NCBI GenBank assembly: GCA_016110215.1
Contig: JADWQD010000011.1
Location: 1,178,001-1,242,000, forward strand
Source of the DNA: Capronia americana
Taxonomy: Eukaryota > Ascomycota > Eurotiomycetes > Chaetothyriales > Herpotrichiellaceae
DNA: 64,000 bases
Direction of reading: 5' to 3'
This document shows positions 45,493 to 56,740 of the stretch, piece after piece. The notes below the pieces were generated by a model. That model was not told the DNA's origin. It did no database searches and saw nothing but the letters and a program-made list of their open reading frames with translations. The position numbers were made by a program, and so were the translations under genes. Numbering within the stretch: position 1 is the stretch's first letter; the number at the start of each line of letters is the position of its first letter.

Positions 45493-46642
45493 TTAAACGC
45501 CCGTCAGATTGGACAGCTTGTCCTGGATCCTTTCCGCGAGCGTGGCTCCCACCTCTTTCGCGCCGCCGGCCAGCATGGTGTCGATCTCGTCCATGGTCGT
45601 CGGCTCGGTCAACCCCCACAGTTTCCACTCCCCGTCCTGGCCCTTGGTGGTGATCTTCTGGATGACGACGTAATCCGTGTGGCTGCGAGTGGTGCTCTGG
45701 TCTGCGTCCGCGAGCTCGTACTGCTGCACACTGCGGATCCGCACGATACACTGGCGGATGTACGTGTCCGCGACGGGTAAGGGCGCCAGGCGGTCAGAGA
45801 CCACCCGGGCGGGCGAGTTGGGTAGTAAAGGTGAGAGAGGCCACTTGTCCAGCCAGGCCCAGTACTTCCACCCGTTGTAGCCCATGAGCTTCCACCACTC
45901 GGCGTACTTGCGCGGCCCCTTGGACATAGCCTTGCGCTTGTCGATGCGCGTCCTCGCCGTGGAGAGCAGGCCCTCGCAGCAGAGGGCCTGCAGGACCTTC
46001 ATATCCCCTTGGCCCAGCGCGACGTGGAACCGCTCGTGCATGTCCTTGGCCACGGCCACCCGCGAGTCCAGCTCCATGGGCTTCCTCATCTTCTTCCCCG
46101 TGAGAGGGTCCCGCTTGGCGTCCCATTTCAGGAACACCACAAGTCTGTTCGAATCGCAAAAGAAAAATTATGTCAGCCATGTTCCACGTCCGCTCCGACA
46201 CACGCTATGCAGTGCTAGGGAGACTTTTTCAGATCACTTACGACCACCAGTCCTTAAACGCCGTCTTCAATTGTATCCAATGGATCTTTGATCTCTTGAG
46301 AGTTGTCCAAGGGGGAAGTTCGCTCGACGGCGGGAGGATGAAGGTCTGAGGCAGTTTCCCCAGGTCGTTGCCCACCTGCTGTCTGCTGGCCTTCTTGACT
46401 TGGCTTTTCATCGAGCTCTGTCGGGGCAGTCGGGAGTCAAGGTTCGTGTTCTGGTTCTTAACGATGGCATCTCTGCGTCGCGTGCTCGAGAATTGGCGGG
46501 TCGAGAGGGAGGAGATTCGGCCGGCGCATTGAGGGCAGGGGCTCCGGAGTTGAGCAAACGATCTGCTGGTGATGGTGGTGGTAGGAAAGGAGTATGTCAC
46601 GGTGGCCTGCACAGGCAGCAGTTTTGTGATGGACTTTGACAT
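45493..46642 (-). CDS. MBA1: Mitochondrial ribosomal protein mL45 / Mba1 family
   Basis: Two exons (46642-46242 and 46144-45493) around a 97-bp intron encode 350 residues. The join reads FKDWWS|LVVFLKWDAKR. The N-terminus (MSKSITKLLPVQATVTYSF) is basic and free of acidic residues, as expected for a mitochondrial presequence. The body has the Tim44/mL45-type fold pattern: MHERFHVALGQGDMKVLQALCCEGL, then GPRKYAEWWKLMGYNGWKYW, RVVSDRLAPLP, IRQCIVRIRSVQQY and DYVVIQKI. Family members attach the mitochondrial ribosome to the inner membrane near Oxa1 for co-translational insertion. The chosen ATG is preferred over an upstream in-frame codon because the presequence begins there. The length is close to fungal homologues. 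Confidence 0.9.
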
Positions 46643-49600
46643 GTTGATGTTTGTAGACTGGACACTGATGAGGCCGAGACTCGAAACACAGTTGCGAACA
46701 TGCTGCGCGAGGATCGAGTTCAATAAAGCTCCGCGGCGACGGCCAAAATCTACGTGTAACAGGCAACTCGCGGGCCAGTCCGGATTGGGACGAGATTGAT
46801 GCCGCTCTGTGCTCCTTGCAATAAATGGGGCGTATGCACTGTAGCGGCTCCGCATTTAAGGGTTAGCAATCACCTTTCAAAAGCAGCGCTGTCGCCGTCG
46901 CTTTCTACGTAGACATCTTCCCGCAGCGCGTACAACATAGTGGCAAGACACTGCCCAAGAACATCAGACCTAAGTAATTTCCGTCCTGCTTCTACGCGCC
47001 GCTTGAAAAGATGCATAGTTATGTATATCGAAGCGCTGAGGCCAGTGAAAATGGTCAGGCGATCCAGGAAGACAAGCCCGAATCTTCCTCGTCGCACACA
47101 TTCGGGAACACGCGTCCTGGCCTCCTTCGCATGATAGAGTAACATCGTCAGCATACATCCGGAAGCCATCACATTCGCGAGCGAGCCCGCTCCCTGTACA
47201 CGGTGTACTTGAGGACTCGATCTCGTGAGGAAAGTTGGATTGACTACTATGGCATGACCATGGTCGATAGGTCATGACGCGCTGGGATTCAAGTCCAGGA
47301 GTCATGGACATATCGAAGACTTGTCCGAGCTCTCGTCCAAAAGAACCCAGGAGACTCGGCTGGATATTTCGGCGGTTTGCCACATACTTCATACTTCATT
47401 ACTAATATCAAGGATGCTATAGGCCATGCCGAGAGTGACCGTGACCGACACCGTCATCGCTACGTTTGGTGGAAACGACGACGGGGAGGGTCTGTGGGAC
47501 AAATGGCACGCACTGTCGCAACCGGAACTGAGTCCTCGGTGTCCAGAGGGCAGAGGAACGAAAGAATTGGTCGATAGTTTTGACTTGGCTACCACTACAG
47601 ATTGGATTGTGTAATTGACATTGCGAAGGACGATTGTTCCATCGCCGGCCATGCTTGAGAAAGACACCGGCTGAACTGTTCACGGCTTCGACCCTCTATT
47701 TCGTCATACTCCTAGGACACTTCACTGGGCAATTGCTTGTGAGACGACGGCCTTGAGGAGAGAGAGAAAGAAAGATGCGCAAGAGGGCAAATGTCAAACA
47801 TATCATATCAATTATCATGAGATCTGTCTGAACAGTGACCGACCCTATTCCAGTGAACCTGCGTCCGCCCTAAACAAGACTCCTTCGAACAGAACCATAT
47901 TTCGGAAATTTCGACTGAAGACTTGGGGTCAACCCTGGTTTGTACTGAGGATATTTGCGATGTTCCCTATGAATACAATACGTCCTTGAGCCCGCCTGTC
48001 ACTTCGCGATCGCCTAGATAGACCGCAAAGAACGGCCTCCCAACGCTTGGTGACAAGGTGACGCGGTAGGACCGGAAGAGTTGAGGAGAAGATGGCTCTG
48101 ACCACCTGCCTTCTCTGTTGGGGAGGACTGGAACCCGTTGCGGACTTCATCAATTAGACTGGGTGCCGGGTTGAATCGCGAAGCAAGGAGTCGGTCGCTT
48201 CCTCCAAGCCGATGGCATTGTAGTTGATCCGAGGAACTCAGGCAAGACACTGGAGGCTTGGATGCCAACCAAGCTTGCGTCCGTCGAGTCTTATAAATAC
48301 TGGGCCCAGTTCGATCCGCCTGTCGTGATGTTGGCGCGCCGCTCTTTCTCATCTTCTCGCGCGCAGGCCGCTTTAGTCTCCATCGCTTTCCATTGTAGAT
48401 GAGGTCCATTCTTGTAGCCTCCACAGCATGCCCGAAACTGGTCGCTACTTGTCGGGCATTCATGGCCAAAGTGGCCGCCTGGGCAAAGCAGGCATAGGCC
48501 CTCCTTTGAAGTCGTTGCCCGGTTGGATATCAACATGGCTGAATCTTTCGGGTCGTGTAGGTTTCTCCTTTCAGGTCGTGCTATCGATTGTACTATAAGC
48601 GGTGCTCGGTTCGAACCCGAATCCACATAATCGTTTGCGGGTAGTGACTGAAGATGTCAAACCTCAGGTGAGTCTTCCAAACCATGGCCCCCAACGACTT
48701 TATATCTCGGGTCAGATCCATCATCATACTCCCTCATTCCACATTACTATGGGATGGTTCAGCCTGGGTTTCCCAAGATCACACCGAGTCCGGGATTGGC
48801 TTCATGGCTTCGTCGTTCGACCCCCACCGCCTGTTTAACTGTATCGAACTTTGAGCAGTCGAGCCAGCTATGGTCTTGGTCCTGACTGGCCCAAGGCGAC
48901 ATTGGAGGGAGCTCTTACCATGGTTCTGGGACCGATTTTGAGCAGGCTGAATGGTGCATCCTGAGATGAAGGACTTTGGTCCATTCAGGACCTCCCTGTT
49001 CATAGGGAGAGAAGGGATCTTTCAACATGAGGCTGAATAGTGATTGGCTGCTATGCACCTTGCACCTTGCACCTGGGCCCCTTGCTGCTTGCTGCTTGCA
49101 TCGCACATGCATTATGCATAGAGACAGAGAGACTTACTCGCACCGTGAACAGAAAGACAGTCGGAAACTTTGACCAAGGATTTACTCGGAGAGCTGCATA
49201 CTTACTGCCTCAGACTTACGTTTCCGTACAGAAAGATACCAGGCCTCGATGCGGAAGACTGACACGCATAGCGTGTGTCGAGGGCGGCATCCCCCGACAA
49301 GCTAACTCTGGTAATACGAGTAGACACCGCGTCGTGATGGGATGTACTCTGAGACCGACTGAGGAGATGTGAAGTATGAAGTGAGGGAGGAAGCGCACAT
49401 GGCATGGCTGCCAGTGCCACGACAAGACGGAACCAGGCAAGAACAAGCTTGACAAGAAATAGAGTAGTGTATTCCAGCCAGCGTTGATTTCGGAGTTCGG
49501 AGTATTTATCCGGAGGTTTCAGCTTTGACACAACCCCGGCACGCATCTGTACTGGGAATGCCTTGGATTAACGAAGTTGGTCAGGTCGGAGTGAATGGTT

Positions 49601-51035
49601 CTGACCTGGATTGGGTTGCGAGCTGAGTTCTGGGTATTTCCCTTCTGAGTCCCACGTCCCGACTCATGTGCCCTTCGTAACGGCACTGAACACGCCTCAA
49701 CTCGAGTCAAACGACACTCAATACCTCGTGTTCAGTGTCCGTCACGTCACTTCGGCCTCCTGCGAGGTGTCAATCAGTACCAGACTAATTATGCCCGTTC
49801 CATCTGTGTCTGGATCCCCCCGGAAAGGAGCCAGTGTGCCCCCCCGTGCAACCAATCAACCGAACCAAAGCGAGCGGGGATGGGAATGCGAGCGAGTGTG
49901 CCCATGCTCATGCTGACGATCACACTCTTTGCAAACCAGCAAAAAGGCACACACACACACACACACGGAGTAGAATACGAGTATTAACTACCCCACCATG
50001 CCTGTACATCCCTATGCTGGAGCATTTCATGACGTCTAATAACCAAAAACTGAAGCGAGGTGAAGCGAAGTGAACTGAAGTGAGAACTGAGAACTAACTC
50101 AGCTCGACTTGACTTGACTTGGCCACATAAGAGTAATTAGTTGGTCAGCGAGCGAAACGATTCGATCCCATTCGCTTGGAGCCCCCCTTCAAGTGCGATC
50201 GACGTTTTGATCTGCACTCCCGATCTCCATTTCGCTTGCCTTTGCTTGGCTTGGCTTGACTTTACCTCGATCTCGAAGCACAAGCGGGATATACGAGCTG
50301 CATACTTGTTCCGTAGCGTACTCTGTCAGAGCGCCGGCTAGCGTCGACAGGAGGGGAGCTTGCATGATGTGACCGAAACGTGATATGATACTGATGTGGA
50401 GGCCAGGGCGAGGAGGTCGGTGAGTCATGTAAGACAACACGTGGGAGGGGGCATGACAAGGCAAGGCTTGGTATCTCTTGCTCGTATACTCCGTAGACGT
50501 CAAGGTCAATTTACTATACATGTAGTATGTACGGAGTACAAACCGAGTAGACTCAAAGTACATGGCAGGTAGCGTTGTAAGTTCATATCACCTCAGCAGG
50601 GATGAAACGAGTGTGTGATTATATTAGGTCGTTGAGGCCTGAATCATGAATCGTTGAGTACTGGATCACTATATTGAGCACTGAATGATCAACTGTTGAT
50701 GATTGACGATTGTAGCACTGATCTGCTGAAACTATTGAGCCGTCGATATTCGACGACCAACCTTTGCAGGAGTGACCCATTGAACCGAGAACGTCGCCAA
50801 AGGGAACAAAATATCCGTAATTAACGCCGACGTTAACACTTTTTCTGGTCCTCTCTGCTCTGCTCTCCTCTTCGGTCTCCACCACAGGGCCGTTTTCTCT
50901 AGTGACTGCTCAGTGCAGAACGATGGGCACACTATTCGGGGATTGTCTCCAATTCTCCGGTATGCAATATGTATCCTTCGAGGCCGCGTGCAGCAGCCGG
51001 CCTGCTTCCTCGGGACGTGAGTGTAGCGCGTATCC
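46643..51035. other. Gene-poor region, possibly with a decayed retroelement
   Basis: No intact gene was seen in 4.4 kb. On the minus strand a zinc-knuckle-like stretch (CLLCPGGHFGHECP, about 48460-48510) precedes an FRMYADDVTL stretch (about 47110-47160), reminiscent of gag and RT of a degenerate retroelement. An (AC)n tract lies at about 49949-49966. TACTCCGTA (50487-50495) and GTACGGAGTAC (50529-50539) occur near the right end. Confidence 0.35.
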
Positions 51036-52693
51036 TTATTGGACTATAGACGTAGTGGATGGGAGTGCGGAGGGGGGGAAGGGCCGGCCCCCGTTCGTAG
51101 GATGCCTGTTGCAAGGTAGAGTAAGTGGCTTGTAGTTCACAATTCGACCGCCTTCTCTCACCATTGGTGTGGAGCCGTATGGAACCTCGACTGGTGGTGG
51201 GAGGGACAGCGGGCCACCATGAACCCAAGCTCGGGACTTGATGGGCACGAGTGATGGCAACGTGGTCGTCAAGATCTGATTGAGAGACTCGCTGGATGTC
51301 ATGCGTTCATGCGGTGCGAGATCACGGTCTGAGACTGGATCGAGTCGTGCACCGGACGTCCGGGCTTGAATGGGTGATGGACTGGGCGAGACGACGTCGG
51401 CCAGCGTTGTACTGGAGATGAACATGTGGTCGACGGTTGTGGCAGTCGGCAAGTGTTTAATCGCTGGTAATATCGGAGGACCTTCGAAGAATCCTTCATC
51501 AACCTCTGCGGTTTCGGCCGTCGGTGGTGGTGTGTCAGACGTTGTGACACGATCAAACTGAGGTATACACAAGGAGCAAGGGTTTTGTGGCAGGTCGAGT
51601 GGGAACCCATCCTGCCCTGATATTGTCTGACTTGGTGGATGGCCAGACTGTTCTGATGGTGGCAGAATCGGTGGATATCTTGGCCGCTCTGGTATTGATA
51701 ATGCTGTTCGATAGATAGGCCGCCCGGGCATTGAATGACTGGGTGGCTGCTCTGATATTGGTATTAGCGGTTCCTCGACTGGCCGATGTGGCACCAGCAT
51801 GCCCTGCTGTCCATAGTCAGGCTGACATACTGTTGCCATAGCCTGCTTTTGGTGGAGAGACTGACATGGTCCGAGCTGCCCTTGGCTAGAAGTCGAGTTC
51901 GAAACAGCTTGCCAGCACGGCGCGGGTCCCGGACGGGGTGCTGGACGAGGCAACAATATCTGTTCCAGTGGTAGGCGTTTGGAGGAATGGACGGGTGGGC
52001 TTCCTTCATAATCGGGCTCAACGAATATACCGGGTGAGCGGGGAGTTGAAGGATCCGACCACGCGGGTGCCATAGACGAAGTTGTGCTCCCCGGCGAGGC
52101 CGTGGGTGCCTGCCAGCTGTTTTGAAAGTACTCTCGGAGTCGGGGATCTGAGCTGTTGCTGCCGTTAGCATGAGCCACGTGGTTGAGAAACGGCGAGCAT
52201 ACAAATCCATCGGCAGATCTGAGTCCAAGGCAGCCGGTGGCCGCCTGCGCGCCGTTGCCCATTCCTGCAACCATTCCGGTGCAGCAGAACTAGTCATCCA
52301 CTCCCGTGTAACAGAACCTGTCCTCATCCACTCCAGTGTAGCAGAGCTTGCGGTGACGGCTTGCTTCTGATGTGACTGCGGTCCATGGGAATATGCGTCT
52401 ATGTTGCTCGATGCCGACTCCCTCCCACCACATGGGACGAAGCTGGTGAAAGTGGCTCCTTTCGGGCATGCCAGCGCTCCGTCAGAGCGAGTTCTTGCCT
52501 TGCCGGATTTCGGGGTTTTGTTAGGTGGAGGGGAGACAGTGTCTGTAGCTTGCTTCTGAGCCAACTGTGGTCCGTCGGAAGATGCGTCCCCGTCGCAGGA
52601 TTTGCGCTTCTTGCCACAAACTTTGGTAGTGCTCAAGGCTTTGGCTCCATTCTCACCTGGTTTGGCCATAGCAGCTTCGATGGAAGTGGACAT
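51036..52693 (-). CDS. Pro/Ser-rich orphan protein
   Basis: Two exons (52693-52203 and 52152-51036) around a 50-bp intron (GTATGC...CATGCTAACGG...CAACAG) give 535 residues. The donor, branch and acceptor are all close to consensus, and removing the intron links two long frames, which supports a real gene. The product is hydrophilic and rich in P, S, T and Q. It has short repeated pieces (xxEWM three times near residues 120-150; PPSxxSGHPPSQ-like runs later) and a KKRKSC basic patch near residue 25. There are no membrane spans and no domain that I recognise. The start is the first in-frame ATG; another lies eight codons later. It may be a lineage-specific gene or a fast-evolving regulator. Confidence 0.6.
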
Positions 52694-55600
52694 GGATGGT
52701 ACAGAGCTGATGGATTGGTGGGGGGAGATGGAATGTGCATGGGAGACTGGTGCTGAAGGTCGGGGTTCGATCCCACTTAAATGCCAGTGAGACAAGCACG
52801 GTGTTCAAGGCACTTCCGCGAATCTTGTATATGGACTGTCACATCCCTACATCCCCAGCTCCACCACCCCAACCTCCAAGTCAATAGCGGTGTGGAGTGT
52901 CTGGGATTGAATAGGGAATGCTTAGATCGTGAGGTGAGGGGGCTGCATCGCCTCAGGGTGCGGCATGGAGGAAATCCAAAGAGTCTGGTTCAGGAACCTA
53001 CAGGGTACTCGTACTTGGGAGAATATGCAACTGGCGCCTACGCTCTGTCCCTGCCCCTTGCTGCTGAGGGCACGACTCGTGCGACGAGCCTGCGATGGCC
53101 ACCTGAAGCAACCAAGTCTAGTTACTCCTTCCACATTCGTCGAGGTCGTAACCCGATGCGCTATCGGGACGACCAGGCAGACTCGACCCATCTATCAGTC
53201 TCCCAGGGTATTTTCTTGTGCAGGGTGCGAGGAAACCGAAAATCTGGACCAAAACTCCGGAAGACCTTGGATGGAGTTGACTCCCATGAGATCAGAGCTC
53301 GATACGCGACACCACCCTTATCTCTTGCACCCTTGCCTGCACCGCATCATCGAGTCGCTTGTGGTATACAAGAACTCCACCCTCTAGACTGATTTGTCGG
53401 TCAAGATCCGCAATTCCAAACTCTGGTGTGACCTCCATCAGCTTCCAGATCGGGCACCCACATGATCCCGGTCAACGAGCACCATGGCGGGGATGAAAGT
53501 GCTAGGCGCCGGAGCGGGTCCCTGACAAGCAACGCAGTTTGGGGACCCCTCTGTTGACCTCCAGGCGGCGGCCTAACGCAGCCACCGGTGCAAGCATGAG
53601 ACGTCAACTCCAACTAGAACTTGCAACGAATGGCCTGCAATCTCCAGCAGTTGAACGAGCTGTGCCATGGGAAGTAATGCCTTGGAAGTGCTTCCAGAAA
53701 TTAGGGTTTCCTTGACTCGTGGTTCTCGGAAGCCCACCACTAACTTTGCACCATACTGTGTAGAAAGATCGTGTACGGACTGGAACGGGCGGAGGTGGTC
53801 GCCGTAGCGCGAAAGCGCATCCAAGGTCGGCCTCCAATGTGGACGAGCCGCAAGAGTGCATGTGGAAGGCGTCAGATGCTGCTTTCTGATTTGCTTGACC
53901 TGCATGAGCAGGCACCTACTGTGGCTGGCCCTGAGCAACCAATACACAAGTCTGCCATCAGGCCCGCCGCGAACCGTGAGATCGCGGAGGAAACGACTCC
54001 CCGGGGTTGTCATGGGGGTGACCAAGCCACAAGAAGGACCGCAATACGCGCAGCAGTCGAGGCGAGCTCTGGAAAGTCTCGAATTGCTCTCGTCAAAGGC
54101 CCAAACCAACCATTGTCGACTGCTATGAATCCTATCAATGGGCCGACCATCAATAGCCATGTCCCTAGCTTGGAGTGCAGAGACGAAATCCCTTGTAAGC
54201 ATGTGGGAGTTGCTGCTGTGACACCCTTGGGCTGTGTCGGTGAAAGAGATGTTGGACGTGAAGACGAGCAGTCCCAGGTGCCTTGCAACATCCCGCCTGA
54301 AAGTTGATTTGCATGACCCGATGGAACGACTAAAGCCATGTTTCTCGAGTAATGTTTTCAGAAATCGTCCCCGTCTCGTGCCCGCAGCAAACCTAACCCG
54401 CAAACAGAATTGCTTCATGACTTTCCATGCTCTCGCTGGATCCACGCCCAATAGGGTCCTATAGCAAGCCACTGGCAAGTATCAAGCCACTTCTCCCGTC
54501 CAATGGAGCCAACCCGTGGATCTTTGTGAGGGTGCAGGAAACGGGACCTCGAACCGATCGTGAAAAACAATGGTTCTGCACCTGTGGAGAATGTCAAAAC
54601 AGTATTACACTTGCAGATCTCTCAGCCTGACCATGCTGGGAAGGGCAACTGCTTCGGACGAGTGATGGAGCCTAGGCCAACTCTCGAGTGCACCAGTCTA
54701 TCGAGACCCGGGCAAATGACCCCCTGCAGAGAAGGTCGTCGGTCATGACGGATGGATGGACAATGACAGTACGACCATGTTCGTTACTTCGAACTGGCCC
54801 TGTGGTTCCCAACCACTGGGACCTTGACGAGGCGAAGTTGTCTTCGACGACAGCCTTGGCTGCACCGCCCAACAATAAGCGGAAGCGGAAATGGCTGGGT
54901 TCAGCTTCGCCTCAAGTCGACCCACAACCCACAATACGAGGAATTTATCTTGGAGCGTCTGAGCCCTATGGCGTCTGCACCAGAGACAGCGAGGATGCCG
55001 ATCTTTCGACAGGAAGGGACTCTAGCAACGTCTGACCTGTCTTTCCTGAGATCGCCCACATGCGTGGATGCTACCACAGGTCGGATCTGCTCACTGCTTG
55101 GAGTGCGGATGTTCACGCTCTTACCCAGAATTACATGGTTCCGTATCGGCTTTCATGTTTTCAGGTCGTCTGTTTTGCCAACGTGAGCCCACACCAAAAA
55201 AGGACTCGATCCGACCGGGTCGTATGTTTTGTGCGGATCTGAGCGGCTGGCGGGAGGGGGAAATCAGTGGCCTTGGACTTCACATCCACCGCAAGGCCTT
55301 CGGAGAGTCTCGTCTTGTAGACATGTAAAGAGAGTACGGCAGGGGTGTTTTGGGGACTGGAGGTTGCTATCGAGGGTGATTGCCGCAGGGATCGAAAGAT
55401 TCCAACCAGATCACTTCTGCCAGCTTCAGTCTGCTCCAGCACCTATGCAGATACTACTTGTTGCTCGCCACAGAGTAGAACTCATCCAACAAGTTACTCC
55501 GTGCTCAACTGCCGCGTCCCTCTCTTGGAAAAGCTGCGCACAACTGCACTGCTTCCTCATGCATTTGAGTTACGAGGACTGCCGTCGGATTCTGTATATC

Positions 55601-56740
55601 AGCCTGTCCAGCCGGTCAATGTCGTTAGATGTACTGAGAAAGGCGAGGTTCTTGCGGGAAAGCTTTCGTAACTCGACTCGGAGGGTAGGCATTGAGATGT
55701 CGAGATCTGGTCGCGGATCTGAAGTCACACGGATCTCTTTCTGCCTGAGTGACAGGTATGGGCGGTGATCCGCTTCCTCTAGTCCTTGAGTTTGTAGAAG
55801 CGCCAGGGATCACCACGGTAGGTCTTACCTTTCGCCAATGCCATATTGCTAACATCCTTCCCATCTTGCATCGATAACGACTGACCCGGTGGGCGACATC
55901 GGGAATTTTGTCAAAGAGACATTGGCGGATATGGGCAAGTTCTGGCGTGGTACACACAGTGAGAGGAATGTGAATCCACTGAAGAAATACGTCGACGCGT
56001 CGTCGCTCGACGGATGCTATTCAAGTGACTTGAGAAACAGAAATCACGTCCATCATGGGCATGGGCAACAATAGCTGGCCGCATCTGAAAACCCAAGTGC
56101 CATGCAGAAGGCAGCTTGGTACAAAGATGCGACAGCACAGGATTCCTTCCAGGCAACTGTAAGTCCTGCTGACTTGGGTGCCTTTCATCAGCAGTAATGC
56201 CTAGAGCACGCCCCGGACCTATAACTTACAGGAGCCGGGCAAGCGAGTCTAGGGCTGCGCTAGGCTGACCTACTACAGTACTCGTAGACCACGTGCAGCC
56301 GAAAGTTTTAGGCACACCTAGAGGTTTGAGGGCTGCCTCCGCACGAATCCTGTCCTTACCTGGTGACTAAGCAGGCTGCCACTGGTGCGACTTGGTGCTG
56401 GTGGCGCAGCAGCAAAACCATCGACGACGATGAGTTCATCAGCTTCTCCCCTCACCACCAACTCTAACTTTCACTTTCCCAGCCTCCCGCTCTGCAAATC
56501 CGGTGTCTGTGCGCCATCGCAGTCTGGCGGTGTTTCCTTGTTTCATTCTCTTCATGTTTCTTTGTCGTATGTCGGTTGCACGCACGACGTTCCCGGCTGC
56601 TCTGAAAGTAAGCCCGAGTCGCCTTCGGTGAATCGTTCCATGCCGTTCGTTCAGCTTCTCAATTTGCCTCCTCGAACTCTCGCGTCGCCTTGAACTCGTC
56701 TCTGGCATCTTTCACCCAGTGCCCTCGCAACGAAACAAGC
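52694..56740. other. Gene-poor region of about 4 kb
   Basis: Apart from one long unassigned frame (described separately) nothing conserved was found. The last ~250 bases before the next start codon are CT-rich leader-like sequence. Confidence 0.4.
53573..54418 (-). CDS. Unassigned open frame, 281 residues
   Basis: An uninterrupted frame with its first ATG at 54418 (the frame is open a little further up). It is basic, with several Cys residues (for example CCAYCGPSC), but has no domain or repeat I recognise. A 178-residue frame lies opposite on the plus strand (53771-54307), so one or both may be chance. No clear splice sites or gene-like leader were found. It might be a remnant of an old transposon gene. 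Confidence 0.25.
   Translation of the reverse strand: MKQFCLRVRFAAGTRRGRFLKTLLEKHGFSRSIGSCKSTFRRDVARHLGLLVFTSNISFTDTAQGCHSSNSHMLTRDFVSALQARDMAIDGRPIDRIHSSRQWLVWAFDESNSRLSRARLDCCAYCGPSCGLVTPMTTPGSRFLRDLTVRGGPDGRLVYWLLRASHSRCLLMQVKQIRKQHLTPSTCTLAARPHWRPTLDALSRYGDHLRPFQSVHDLSTQYGAKLVVGFREPRVKETLISGSTSKALLPMAQLVQLLEIAGHSLQVLVGVDVSCLHRWLR

Noticed and set aside
48601..48635. Second T-loop-like word (CGGTTCGAACCCG)
   Set aside because: A partial stem exists, but the bases ~60-70 upstream do not pair as an acceptor arm, so no tRNA is called.
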